Shown: positions 53,466 to 62,750, counted from the first letter of the stretch. The stretch: DNA of 64,000 nt from Cohnella terricola (GCF_007786475.1 NZ_VNJJ01000011.1:92442-156441), one strand, 5' to 3'. Notes: generated from the sequence alone by a model not told the origin. Numbers and translations are program-made.

Positions 53466-54044
53466 TTATGTTTTCGTTTCGCTGGCGGATCTATAAATGA
53501 TAAAGTCCCCTTGAAACACCATTTCTTCGCCTACATATGTAATCACTTCAACTTTGGCCTTCTGCCCTCTGCTCGATCTGACATAGGCCTTCGCGATGCA
53601 TTTTTCCCCTAACCTAGCCGGTCTAACGAACCGGATATCCGCGGAAGCCGTCAAAGCGATCTCGTCGTTGATGACCGCCACCGCGAGAGAATTCGCCTGC
53701 GCGAATACGTGGTGCCCGCGCGCGATTCCGGAGCGGGAGAACACATGCTCTTCGCTGATCTCGAATAAAGAAATGCCGCTTTTATCGAGATGTAGATCGA
53801 GAACGTCGCCGATGACTTCGTCCAGAGGCAATGAACGGATGGAGTCGTACGAGCGCTCCGCCATCTGCTTCAGCCTCTCCCTAAGCTCGGGAATGGCAAG
53901 CTCAAGACGATCCAGGCGAATCGTCTGGATGCTGACCTTCAGCAGACGGGTCAATTCCCTGTCGGTGAGAAACGGATTTTCGTCCAGAAGCTTGCTAAGC
54001 TGTTGGTGACGCTGTCGTTTAGGAAGCCGTTCCATTCTCATCAC
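53466..54044 (-). CDS. fapR: Fatty acid biosynthesis repressor FapR
   Basis: Transcription factor of about 190 residues that represses fab and pls genes until malonyl-CoA binds. The N-terminal DeoR-type helix-turn-helix (PFLTDRELTRLLKVSIQTIR, LDRLELAIPELRERLKQ) is followed by a hot-dog effector domain (ISEEHVFSRSGIARGHHVFA, AVINDEIALTASADIRFVRP). Starts at GTG 54044, ATG 54041 and ATG 54035 are all possible, and none has an ideal ribosome site. Its operator at 54091-54107 lies in the promoter region, consistent with autoregulation of the whole fapR-plsX-fab operon. Confidence 0.96.
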   Translation of the reverse strand: MMRMERLPKRQRHQQLSKLLDENPFLTDRELTRLLKVSIQTIRLDRLELAIPELRERLKQMAERSYDSIRSLPLDEVIGDVLDLHLDKSGISLFEISEEHVFSRSGIARGHHVFAQANSLAVAVINDEIALTASADIRFVRPARLGEKCIAKAYVRSSRGQKAKVEVITYVGEEMVFQGDFIIYRSASETKT

Positions 54045-54090
54045 CGCTTTCTCGTTGAAGTCGTTCGACGCCCTTCATTGTCAATAACTT

Positions 54091-54107
54091 TTAATACCTG
54101 GTGCCAA
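54091..54107. promoter_or_regulatory. FapR operator
   Basis: TTAATACCTGGTGCCAA matches the known FapR inverted repeat (TTAGTACCTGRTACTAA) at 14 of 17 positions, keeping the central TACCTGGT. It overlaps a possible promoter for fapR on the minus strand (TTTATA, 17 bases, TATTAA), so FapR binding would block transcription. Confidence 0.75.
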
Positions 54108-54163
54108 TAAGAGTATAAAGAAAAACGCGCCGGCATGCAACGACCGCCAAGTCGCGCCGCCTT

Positions 54164-54180
54164 CGACCGCATCGCGGTCG
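54164..54180 (-). other. Hairpin between rpmF and fapR
   Basis: CGACCGC pairs with GCGGTCG around a 3-base loop, next to a GC-rich 12-base palindrome (GAAGCGCGCTTC, 54181-54192). It lies 40-60 bases past the rpmF stop. No clear T-run follows directly, so termination is possible but unproven. Confidence 0.35.
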
Positions 54181-54220
54181 GAAGCGCGCTTCCCCGTCGT
54201 GATTCCAGACGCGTCTAAGC

Positions 54221-54394
54221 TTATTGCTTGATGATTTCACGGGACTTGTACGTACCGCAAACTTTACATACGCGGTGCGAAACTTTCAATTCTCCGCATT
54301 GTTCGCATTTCACCATACCCGGAACTACCAACTTAAAGTGCGTCCGGCGCTTGTGTTTGCGAGCTTTCGATGTCTTCGCGAAAGGGACTGCCAT
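54221..54394 (-). CDS. rpmF: 50S ribosomal protein L32
   Basis: Protein of 57 residues beginning [20 protein letters not shown], with a four-cysteine zinc site ([18 protein letters not shown]). This is the zinc-binding form of L32. The start at 54394 has AAGGAGGTGG upstream; the frame to 54442 is spurious. It follows the DUF177 gene in the standard yceD-rpmF order. Confidence 0.97.
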   Translation of the reverse strand: MAVPFAKTSKARKHKRRTHFKLVVPGMVKCEQCGELKVSHRVCKVCGTYKSREIIKQ

Positions 54395-54442
54395 TGCTGC
54401 CACCTCCTTATCAGTCCGATTAAGCCACGAATTGAACCGCAC

Positions 54443-54964
54443 TTAATCATTCTGAGATTTAAACCAATCCTGAAGCGCAGCCATACGGGGATCAATCTTC
54501 TCCGTATTGCAACCGCACGATTGTTCATTCAGGTTTGTCCCGCACTCGGAGCACAATCCTTTGCAGTCATCGCTGCACAAGGGTGCGAAAGGTAATTGGA
54601 CCACGAATTCTTCCGCGATATACGGAGAAAGGTCGATCCGCTCTTCCTTAACCGGTACGGCTTCATCGTCATCATCGTCCGATTCGTCTTCATCGTCTCC
54701 GACAACCCGAAATTGCTCCTCGAAAGGAACATCGATCGTCCCCTCTATCGGATCCAAGCAACGCGAGCATTGCATGCGCACGTCGCAGGAAAGGCGACCC
54801 GTTACGATAATCCGATCTTCGGACGCTTCCGCCGTCAGATCGTATTTTATCGGAGCAAGCAGACGATATTCCGAATTGTCTCGGAATAAATCCGACAAAT
54901 CAAGAGCTCCTTGTATGTGTTCCGGCTGCTGCCGGGATACAAGCTCCTGCACTTTTAGCAACAA
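54443..54964 (-). CDS. DUF177 (YceD) family protein
   Basis: Protein of 173 residues of the family encoded just before rpmF in most bacteria; plant and bacterial relatives take part in 23S rRNA processing or L32 biogenesis. It has an acidic stretch (VGDDEDESDDDDDEAVPV) and a cysteine cluster at the end (CSDDCKGLCSECGTNLNEQS and CGC) that could bind metal; MQCSRCLDPIEGTIDVPFEE is the core motif. Start is TTG at 54964 with GGAGTG upstream. It diverges from tmcAL. Confidence 0.9.
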   Translation of the reverse strand: MLLKVQELVSRQQPEHIQGALDLSDLFRDNSEYRLLAPIKYDLTAEASEDRIIVTGRLSCDVRMQCSRCLDPIEGTIDVPFEEQFRVVGDDEDESDDDDDEAVPVKEERIDLSPYIAEEFVVQLPFAPLCSDDCKGLCSECGTNLNEQSCGCNTEKIDPRMAALQDWFKSQND

Positions 54965-55114
54965 TTAGATCACTCCAAACAAACAAAATTTATTATATCG
55001 AGATTTCCGTTCTCTTGTCAACATATTCGGTGAGTTTTCGGGCAAGCTTCTCTTCGTTCGCGTTCCCATGTTATATTGTGGCAAACAAGCCTAAAAGATT
55101 CTAAGGAGACGATC

Positions 55115-56350
55115 ATGTCGACGGTCGGTGTAATCGTAGAATATAACCCGTTGCATAACGGGCATCTATTTCATTTGCAGCAATCCAAGAAAGAAACGGG
55201 AGCGGACTCTGTCGTCGCCGTCATGAGCGGCCATTTTCTGCAACGTGGAGAGCCGGCCATGGCCGACAAATGGGCGCGAGCGGAAATGGCGCTTAGAGCG
55301 GGATGCGATCTCGTTCTCGAGCTCCCGGTCGCCTATAGCGCTCAACCTGCGCAATGGTTCGCTTACGGCGCCGTATCCGTATTGGACGCTGCCGGAGTCG
55401 TCGATTCTCTCTGTTTCGGAAGCGAGAGCGGCGATTTGGACTCACTGCGGCATATGGCCGCCCTGCTCGCGGATGAGCCTCGCGGGTTCGCTTCCCTTCT
55501 GTCTGAACGCCTTAAACAAGGACTGCCTTATCCTTCCGCATTCACTTCGGCTGCCGAAGCGTACTTGCGGATCGAGGGCTTGGACGAGCACGCCTTCTCG
55601 CTCTCCCAACCTAATCATACGCTAGGTTTGCATTATTTAATAGCTTTACGCAAACTGAACAGCAAGATGGTTCCTTATACGATCAGGCGGGAGAAATCCG
55701 AATACGGGCAAACCGATATTTCAGACGCCAAGATTGCCAGCGCCACCGCGCTGCGCAAGCTGCTGTTCGGCGAATCAGGAAGATTGGAACAGCTTGCCGC
55801 TTTCGTGCCGCAATCGACATTGGATATTTTGCGCCGCGAGATAGACGCTGGCCGGGCTCCGATCCAATGGGAGCGCTTCGCACGGCCGCTTTTTCACGAG
55901 CTCTGCCGCATGGATGCTCCATCTATCGCATCGTTCGCCGAAGTGACCGAAGGACTTGAACACCGGATTCGCGGCGTCTTGCCGGAGCTTCCCGAGTTGA
56001 CCGTCTCCGCTCTGCTGACGGCTCTTAAGACAAAGAGATACACGCATACGAAGCTGCAGCGCACGCTGCTGCGCATTCTTCTTGGTCACAACAAGGAATT
56101 GCTCAGCGCGGAGCGCCTTGCGGCCGGGGTCGATTATATTCGCGTACTTGGCTTTAGCGAACGCGGAAGGCAATTGCTGCGAGACATGCGCGATAAAGCG
56201 AAGGTACCCGTTCTCCAATCGGCGTCTCAGGGCGATTCTCCTTATTTGGAGTTGGATGCTCGCGCGACCGCCGTATACTCCCTTGCTTTTCACGATGCCG
56301 CCTCATCAAGTTTGGCGCGAGACTATACCATCCCTCCCATTCGCCTATAA
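55115..56350 (+). CDS. tmcAL: tRNA(Met) cytidine acetate ligase TmcAL (YlbM)
   Basis: Enzyme of 411 residues that uses ATP and acetate to make N4-acetylcytidine at the wobble base of elongator tRNA-Met. The nucleotidyltransferase-like N-terminus begins MSTVGVIVEYNPLHNGHLFH, with the HNGH signature; VVAVMSGHFLQRGEPAMADK and LVLELPVAYSAQPAQWFAYG follow. The start at 55115 has AAGGAG six bases away; the frame open to 55076 is rejected. It diverges from the yceD-rpmF pair. Confidence 0.95.
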   Translation: MSTVGVIVEYNPLHNGHLFHLQQSKKETGADSVVAVMSGHFLQRGEPAMADKWARAEMALRAGCDLVLELPVAYSAQPAQWFAYGAVSVLDAAGVVDSLCFGSESGDLDSLRHMAALLADEPRGFASLLSERLKQGLPYPSAFTSAAEAYLRIEGLDEHAFSLSQPNHTLGLHYLIALRKLNSKMVPYTIRREKSEYGQTDISDAKIASATALRKLLFGESGRLEQLAAFVPQSTLDILRREIDAGRAPIQWERFARPLFHELCRMDAPSIASFAEVTEGLEHRIRGVLPELPELTVSALLTALKTKRYTHTKLQRTLLRILLGHNKELLSAERLAAGVDYIRVLGFSERGRQLLRDMRDKAKVPVLQSASQGDSPYLELDARATAVYSLAFHDAASSSLARDYTIPPIRL

Positions 56351-56392
56351 GCCTGTCTGCTTTTCCTCGGGAATAGGACAAGAAGGTCTATC

Positions 56393-56424
56393 CCTTTCGC
56401 TAAGGGCGTACAATATATTGTACG
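56393..56424 (+). promoter_or_regulatory. Possible sigma-E promoter and 18-bp palindrome before ylbJ
   Basis: CGTACAATATATTGTACG at 56407-56424 is a perfect 18-bp palindrome. Its first half, CGTACAATA, is one mismatch from the sigma-E -10 consensus (CATACAMTA). A weak -35-like GTCTAT lies about 15 bases upstream. B. subtilis ylbJ is sigma-E controlled, so this fits mother-cell expression, but the palindrome might also bind a dimeric regulator. Confidence 0.45.
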
Positions 56425-56445
56425 TCGTTCGGGAGGCGATGAGCT

Positions 56446-57693
56446 TTGGGTCAACAAACAAAACGGAAGCGCTCGGCCTTCCTGTCTTTGCTGCTGGGGA
56501 TTTCCTCTATATCTATCGTAGCCGGAATCGTCTATTCACCGGGCGAGGCCTTCCGCGCCTCTTTGGCCGGTTTGCAGGTCTGGTGGCAGAATGTTTTCCC
56601 CGGACTGCTTCCGCCTTTAATGCTCGCAGAGCTGTTAGCGGCTTCCGGAATGCTGCGGGGTATCGCGACTTTAGCCGAGCCGTTCACTCGCGGCCTGTTC
56701 CGCTTACCCGGCGCTTCCGGTTGGGCGATTGCATTCGGCTGGGCTGCCGGCGTCCCCGCGGGGGCCAAGGAAACCGCTCGTCTGAGAGAGAACGGCATGA
56801 TTTCGGACGAAGACGTGGACACGGTTCTCCTCGTCTCGCACGTTCCCAATCCTTTTCTCATCGTGCTCGTCATCGGTTTCGGATTTCTGCAATCACCCGC
56901 TTTAGGCTGGGCAATCGCGATCGGTCTGTGGCTTTCTGCGATTCTCGCAGGTTGTGTATGGGCACGAATCACTAAGCCCCGTAAACCTAAAGTGCCGCAA
57001 ATCCCTCTCAATCAGCCTCGCGCGATTATTATTCGGGCGATTAGAGCCTCCGTCGAAGCTCGCCGGGAAGACGGCCGACCGCTCGGCAAGCTGCTCGCGG
57101 ATTCCGTAACGAATACCGTAGGCACCTTGATGACGATCGGCGGGCTCATGATGATGAGCGCCGTCGTCGTCCGTCTGCTCCAGCTCTTCCTTCCCGGCAA
57201 CGATCTTTGGCTCTCGATTCCCGGTATTTACGAACTTCACCTAGGCGCTTACGAAAGTAGCAAATCCGCTCTATTCGATACGGCTCCCGCTCAAGCCGCC
57301 GCCCTGCTCGCCGCCACGCTCGCCTGGAGCGGTTGGAGCGGCTTGCTTCAAGCCAGGGCGGCATTCGGCCGCGAGTTGCCCTTCCCTTGGCTAAAAATCA
57401 TCTCCAGCCGTCTTCTCCATAGCGCCTTCGCGATGGCGATCGTCTACTTGCTGGCGTTGGCTGCGTTGTCCATGCCAGCGAACGGTTTGCTCGCGAGCAT
57501 CGCTTCTGTTCCGCTGGCTCACACGGAAGCCTGGTCTGCCAACGGACCTCTTCCGAGCGGATGGTGGCATCTATCGGAGAATATGACGATCGCAATCTTC
57601 AGCTTCGGCGTGTTTCTACTCCTTGCCTTGTTAGCTGCCTTGATCCGGCCGAAAACGCCTCCCGCCCGGGAAGATGCGGACAAGAAAAAATAA
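56446..57693 (+). CDS. ylbJ: Sporulation integral membrane protein YlbJ
   Basis: Polytopic membrane protein of 415 residues with about eight hydrophobic spans. Family blocks are GIVYSPGEAFRASLAGLQVW, WWQNVFPGLLPPLMLAELL, GWAAGVPAGAKETARLRENG and DVDTVLLVSHVPNPFLIVLV. YlbJ is required for spore cortex formation, acting in the mother cell; the nucleoside-transporter-like Gate fold suggests transport. Translation starts at TTG 56446 with GGGAGG nine bases away. It follows tmcAL by 95 bases that include a palindromic promoter region. Confidence 0.93.
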   Translation: MGQQTKRKRSAFLSLLLGISSISIVAGIVYSPGEAFRASLAGLQVWWQNVFPGLLPPLMLAELLAASGMLRGIATLAEPFTRGLFRLPGASGWAIAFGWAAGVPAGAKETARLRENGMISDEDVDTVLLVSHVPNPFLIVLVIGFGFLQSPALGWAIAIGLWLSAILAGCVWARITKPRKPKVPQIPLNQPRAIIIRAIRASVEARREDGRPLGKLLADSVTNTVGTLMTIGGLMMMSAVVVRLLQLFLPGNDLWLSIPGIYELHLGAYESSKSALFDTAPAQAAALLAATLAWSGWSGLLQARAAFGRELPFPWLKIISSRLLHSAFAMAIVYLLALAALSMPANGLLASIASVPLAHTEAWSANGPLPSGWWHLSENMTIAIFSFGVFLLLALLAALIRPKTPPAREDADKKK

Positions 57694-57719
57694 AGCCGGG
57701 CGATCGACGCCCGGCTTTC
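57689..57719. terminator. Bidirectional terminator between ylbJ and coaD
   Basis: AAAGCCGGGC pairs with GCCCGGCTTT around a 6-base loop, with A-rich sequence on the left and TTT/CC on the right. It lies between two convergent genes and can serve both. Confidence 0.85.
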
Positions 57720-57729
57720 CCTGCAATCT

Positions 57730-58876
<1,147 letters not shown>

Positions 58877-59562
58877 CCCCTGCTAATCGCACAAAAATAT
58901 GCTTTCGAATCTTAACGGTGTAATGTTACCACATTCTCCCGCGATGCAAAAGCTTTGCACGCTCTCGATTAGTGTCAGAGAATTTTGGCTGCAGTCTGTG
59001 AGTTGTTCGATTTTTTCGAGACGTCCTTCCGTCACTGTCGTCTCTGCTGAGGCCCCAGTCACGAGAGGCTCCCACTTGTTCTCCAGTTATTTTTTCCACT
59101 GTACGTATATTTTTCATGTTCGAGGCCACAATGATATTACCGGCGCTGAGAGGCGTCGGGGACAACCGCGGAGAAGACTTACGTTTCCCCATAAGTTCTT
59201 CGTCCGGTTTCTCCTCTCCCATGAAGGCCCTCGCAGCGATGCGGGGGTCGATTTTTTTGTGTTACATCACTAAAAAGCCTTGATATTATAGTATTTATGA
59301 TCGAGAATAACTACAATGTTGTACTGGAAAGGAAGGTCTCATGTATTAATCCGGGAACCGGTTCTTTAATACCACGGTTGTGACTTGTGGTCGCTACCGA
59401 TCACGTAACGCAAGGGGATTCTTCGCTAGCCGGAGTTTGTTGAATTCGTAGTTTGACCAACCCAGATATCGCCAATCTAGGTCATATGCTGTAGAATGGT
59501 GTCAACCAGACGACCTCAGCAAATACCTTAACCGATAGGGATAATCAGAACAGAGGTAGGTT
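58877..59562. other. Gene-free stretch with decayed 51-bp repeat and an orphan terminator
   Basis: No convincing gene. Around 58996-59030 the sequence GTGAGTTGTTCGATTTTTTCG matches the 51-bp unit at 18455-18775, followed by degraded pieces (CTGCTGAGGCCCCAGT near 59046). At 59227-59260, GGCCCTCGC/GCGGGGGTC and a T7 run form a plus-strand terminator with no visible gene ahead of it. From 59280 the composition shifts to AT-rich DNA leading into the next gene. Confidence 0.55.
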
Positions 59563-60219
59563 ATGAAGAAAAAACTATTACTAACTACACTTGCAATTGT
59601 AGTTTTATTATCATCGTTTAGTCTTGGTGCATATGCTGCCGTTAAGTATTCATTAAGTGTTAACGGAAAAGCGACCAAGGTTGATATTAAAATTATTAAT
59701 GGAAAACCGTATTTACCTCTTGAATCCCTTGATGGATTAAAAGGTATTAAAGTCTCTCATGACTCCAAAAAAGGCACTATAAAAATTGATGATGTAACAC
59801 AAAACCAGCAAAACCAACAAAACAAACAACAATCTACACAGAAGTCCGTAAGTTATAAAAACTTGATCGGTGAACCATCAAGATTTAACTACAGCATTAA
59901 CTCTGCCAATGGAGTCAAATTAACATGGATGGCTGAATACTTATCTGATAAAACGATTAACTACTACACTGTCAGGATTAGCACTTATAATGCAGTTGGT
60001 GACCCTTCTTTCGACGAGATTTCGGGAAAAAGCAATTTTGAAATTAAGTATGTTGGTCCTGTAAATAAGGGCGATACTTTGATAGCATATAGTTTATTCA
60101 CATATCAGGGGGCATTAAACACTATTGTGATCGACGAGATTTATTTTGAATATAAAGACGGAACGAAAGAGACTGTGAAATACGGACTTAAGACAAAAGA
60201 CGATTCTGGACTTAAGTAA
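59563..60219 (+). CDS. Secreted stalk-domain protein with C-terminal DUF5780-like domain
   Basis: Protein of 218 residues. Signal peptide (MKKKLLLTTLAIVVLLSSFS, cleavage near AYA-A), then a short copper-amine-oxidase-N/stalk-type beta domain (VNGKATKVDIKIINGKPYLP, LESLDGLKGIKVSHDSKKGT), a Gln/Asn-rich linker (about 82-95), and a beta-rich domain resembling DUF5780 (WMAEYLSDKTINYYTVRIST, NFEIKYVGPVNKGDTLIAYS). It is markedly AT-rich and Lys/Asn-rich compared with the core genes, suggesting transfer. GAGGTAGG precedes the ATG. Role unknown; such proteins are often surface-associated. Confidence 0.75.
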   Translation: MKKKLLLTTLAIVVLLSSFSLGAYAAVKYSLSVNGKATKVDIKIINGKPYLPLESLDGLKGIKVSHDSKKGTIKIDDVTQNQQNQQNKQQSTQKSVSYKNLIGEPSRFNYSINSANGVKLTWMAEYLSDKTINYYTVRISTYNAVGDPSFDEISGKSNFEIKYVGPVNKGDTLIAYSLFTYQGALNTIVIDEIYFEYKDGTKETVKYGLKTKDDSGLK

Positions 60220-60220
60220 A

Positions 60221-60266
60221 GCAAAACCCCGCCCAGCCACATGGTCAAGCGGGGTTTTGCTTTACT
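60221..60266. terminator. Terminator of the stalk-domain gene
   Basis: AGCAAAACCCCGC pairs with GCGGGGTTTTGCT around a 16-base loop directly after the stop codon, followed by TTACTTTT. The 13-bp stem is symmetric, so it may also act on the minus strand. Confidence 0.85.
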
Positions 60267-60416
60267 TTTCCTTACTGTTGCCTAACCCTTGCTGCCGAAG
60301 TGATACTGCCAGAGTTCGCTATTCTCTTTCGGCATATTTTGGATTAGACATTATCGCCAGTACACTCGGCTCCCCTTCTACAATATAGGGAGCATTTCAT
60401 TAAATCTTTACGAGAA

Positions 60417-60797
60417 CTATTCGGCGAATGTCAGTACAAAACCGTTATTGTCCACGATGGCGAATTCTTTCGTACCGTAGAATGTTTTATTGATCGATTT
60501 GATCACTTGAGCTTTATCTTTGACTTGCGCGAACAATCCTTCAAGGTCATTCACTTTGATGAACAGAGTTAAACAGCCGGCACCGCTATCACTCTTTAAT
60601 ACCGGGTATTCCTCTTCAAGATTTGCCTTCTCTTGAAGCATTAACTGCGCGCCACCATTCTTAACCAAGCCCCAATTCAAAACGGGCTGTTCATATTCTG
60701 GTACGGTGTCGATCACTTCAAACCCCAGAACATCCTTGTAAAACGCCAATGTTTCTTTCACGTTGTTCACTTTTAGATTCGCGATTATGCTTTGCAT
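60417..60797 (-). CDS. VOC family (glyoxalase/bleomycin-resistance-like) protein
   Basis: Protein of 126 residues with the vicinal-oxygen-chelate fold: IANLKVNNVKETLAFYKDVL and GFEVIDT at the start, GGAQLMLQEKANLEEE in the middle, and FYGTKEFAIVDNNGFVLTFA at the end. These small dimeric proteins act as dioxygenases, isomerases or drug-binding resistance proteins, and the substrate cannot be read from the sequence. AGGAGG lies nine bases before the ATG. It follows the AraC regulator by 30 bases and is probably its target or co-regulated partner. Confidence 0.88.
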   Translation of the reverse strand: MQSIIANLKVNNVKETLAFYKDVLGFEVIDTVPEYEQPVLNWGLVKNGGAQLMLQEKANLEEEYPVLKSDSGAGCLTLFIKVNDLEGLFAQVKDKAQVIKSINKTFYGTKEFAIVDNNGFVLTFAE

Positions 60798-60827
60798 TGG
60801 GCATGCCCTCCTTCTTGTTTGTTCCTA

Positions 60828-61661
60828 TCATACAAGAGACAACGGAGACTGTATTGGAAAAATAGGACATGCGCCGGCAATAAGGCTCCCAGGCGTAATC
60901 CCATACCGCTTTTTGAATTCGTTAATGAAATGCGACTGGTCATAATAACCCGAATGAACAGAAAGATCTGACCAATTTATAGAACTGTTCATCTGTTTCA
61001 GTTGCCGCAGCACATTTTGGAACCGAATGATGTTCGTATACTCTTTGGCCGTGATGCCCGCTAAAGCTTTGAACGTTCTCGAAATGTGCCGCTCAGAAAT
61101 CGTATAGTATTCCGCTAGTTCCGCTATCGTAATCTTCCCGTTCTTCTCGGTTATTAAATTCAACATGCCGCACCATTTCGGATCCGGATCATAATGTTTA
61201 AATCGCGAGATTAATTCTTTTTCGATGACTTTTATTCTTTGAGCTACCGATAACTCGGGCATCAACACTTTATCTGCGAATGCCGCTTGACTCCCCCATA
61301 CTTCCCCCAGCCTCAACATGCTATTTGCAAGAAAACTAGACTCTCCATTTAACAAAAAGGGGATGCTGTGCAGGTAAAACCGGATTCCCATGGAGTGAAC
61401 GTCGCCGATCAGCGGAATGACATCCGCCTCGCTCATCACTCCAACGAAGCGGACCTCGCCTGCCGTAATGTCGAACAAAATATCCACGCATCCGTCCGGT
61501 AAAACTCTGTGAGGAACTTCCTCCAGCAGGGGGGAACTCGATTCCAAGTACCAATAACAAGCTACAAAAGGTCTTAAGGAAGCGCACGCCGGAATCTCCC
61601 TATAGGTTAACTGATGATGGAGATGCCTATTATCGATAAACTGGATTGGTGTGTACATCAT
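60828..61661 (-). CDS. AraC-family transcriptional regulator
   Basis: Protein of 277 residues. The N-terminal 150 form a DUF6597-like sensor (YREIPACASLRPFVACYWYL, VPHRVLPDGCVDILFDITAG). The C-terminal two-helix-turn-helix DNA-binding domain covers about 170-265 (ITIAELAEYYTISERHISRT, FKALAGITAKEYTNIIRFQN, YYDQSHFINEFKKRYGITPG). AGGAG precedes the ATG. It is cotranscribed with the VOC protein; the pair looks like a small stress or detoxification unit. Confidence 0.9.
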   Translation of the reverse strand: MMYTPIQFIDNRHLHHQLTYREIPACASLRPFVACYWYLESSSPLLEEVPHRVLPDGCVDILFDITAGEVRFVGVMSEADVIPLIGDVHSMGIRFYLHSIPFLLNGESSFLANSMLRLGEVWGSQAAFADKVLMPELSVAQRIKVIEKELISRFKHYDPDPKWCGMLNLITEKNGKITIAELAEYYTISERHISRTFKALAGITAKEYTNIIRFQNVLRQLKQMNSSINWSDLSVHSGYYDQSHFINEFKKRYGITPGSLIAGACPIFPIQSPLSLV

Positions 61662-61817
61662 TTTCGTCTCCTATGCGAGATAAGAAAAAGGAACCAAACG
61701 GCGCGCCCGGCGCAAACGTTAAAGGCTCCTTGTACGGGAAGGTCGGCTAGCCCCGGCCTCCTCTCCCCAATCTTAACATATTGTAAATCAAAAAAATACG
61801 GAGGGATCGCGATGGAA

Positions 61818-62012
61818 TCAGCGACATGGATCGGATCCTTCATCCATAATCACATATATACATTTATTTCTATAAATATCCGACAATGTTAGCGCAGAAG
61901 CCGCCTTTACGGCGAAAATGGAATGAAGGAGTCCGATGGCCAGTGGAATTGCGAATACGAACAGCTCATTGTACGGGATCGCTGAGAGAGAGTCGTTTGA
62001 TTGGAATGACAA
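61818..62012 (-). pseudogene. Possible relic of a BceB/FtsX-type ABC transporter permease
   Basis: The frame reads SLSAIPYNELFVFAIPLAIG and LLHSIFAVKAASALT, which resembles the last part of bacitracin-type (BceB-like) permeases, where a hydrophobic helix followed by HS.FA.KA is common. There is no start region or preceding permease sequence, and the frame degrades after ALTLSDI. If correct, it is a decayed fragment. The rest of 61662-62064 shows no gene; a 27-codon plus-strand ORF at 61812 has a good ribosome site but overlaps this relic. Confidence 0.35.
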
Positions 62013-62064
62013 TCCGACGATCGAAGGTTACATTCTTGTCATGTTCACACGCTGTCGCGTTCCT

Positions 62065-62271
62065 CTACGCCTTTCTCCTTTTGAAAATGCATAGAATTTG
62101 GTGCGTCATTCCCTCTGATAAGTTTGTGGTAAATGTATTTATTAATTCCCAACCGTCGTCTCCCATTAAGTTAATTGCATCATCAAATTTATCCAGTTTT
62201 AGTCCATTAGACATTAAAAATCCTCTTCCCTCCATCATAAATTCTAAGGTTTTGTATTCCCACTTTTCCAT
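62065..62271 (-). CDS. DUF4177-like small protein
   Basis: Protein of 68 residues: MEKWEYKTLEFMMEGRGFLM, then KLDKFDDAINLMGDDGWELI and NTFTTNLSEGMTHQILCIFK. The W-E-Y-K-T start and L-(N/G)xxGxxGWEL(V/I) centre followed by a final IFKR strand fit DUF4177, a small alpha/beta family of unknown function. AGAGGTT lies upstream of the ATG. No obvious operon partner. Confidence 0.7.
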   Translation of the reverse strand: MEKWEYKTLEFMMEGRGFLMSNGLKLDKFDDAINLMGDDGWELINTFTTNLSEGMTHQILCIFKRRKA

Positions 62272-62295
62272 AATATTTCAACCTCTATTTATAGA

Positions 62296-62481
62296 TTAGG
62301 CAGATTCACTGCCATTCAGGTATTTCAACAAATAGAAAGGAATTCCCTCTTTATTTGTCGAACCTTGCTTCAAGGGAGAGATCGTAAAATCCCAATAGCG
62401 ACGATCAGACCGCGATCCATCGTTGCGATCTTCTAGCACTATACCGAATCCAATATGACAACAGAGCTTCCAAATGGACAT
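62296..62481 (-). CDS. Hypothetical 61-residue ORF
   Basis: An open frame of 61 codons just upstream of the DUF4177 gene, with no recognisable domain and a poor ribosome binding site. It contains GIVLEDRNDGSRSDRRYWDF. It may be a relic or not translated at all; listed only because it fills the gap on the same strand. Confidence 0.2.
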   Translation of the reverse strand: MSIWKLCCHIGFGIVLEDRNDGSRSDRRYWDFTISPLKQGSTNKEGIPFYLLKYLNGSESA

Positions 62482-62549
62482 TCGATAAAAAACAAAAAAG
62501 AAATTAATCTCGAAAAATAATCAGACATTAATCGCTTATCCTACGCCGA

Positions 62550-62750
62550 TCAAGAAACACGACGATAGACTGGCTGCACGGCCAAAATTCGTTCGGTCTC
62601 GAATCTTCTCGGTTGATTTTTGGCAATGTCGATTGCGAATACCGAACCCGTTTCGATTCTGAGCACCCGGATTTCTCTTTTGCTGATCTTTTGTTGTTTG
62701 TCCATATATACGATAACCACTACGCGACCTACGTACTTATCTATGGACAT
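62550..62750 (-). CDS. Small WYL-like protein under LexA control (predicted)
   Basis: Protein of 66 residues: MSIDKYVGRVVVIVYMDKQQ, then KISKREIRVLRIETGSVFAI and DIAKNQPRRFETERILAVQP. The pattern (V-I-Y-x-D, then I-R-(V/P)-L-x-I-x-x-G, ending R-R-F-x-x-x-R-I) resembles one WYL-type SH3-like barrel without the helix-turn-helix that normally precedes it. GGAGGAG lies eight bases before the ATG. Two LexA boxes stand immediately upstream, so it should be induced by DNA damage. I do not recognise a named family; the WYL likeness is my reading. Confidence 0.6.
   Translation of the reverse strand: MSIDKYVGRVVVIVYMDKQQKISKREIRVLRIETGSVFAIDIAKNQPRRFETERILAVQPVYRRVS

Noticed and set aside
61812..61895. 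27-codon plus-strand ORF with a GGAGG site
   Set aside because: Too short to judge, no homology, and it overlaps the better-supported permease relic; a chance ribosome site is likely.
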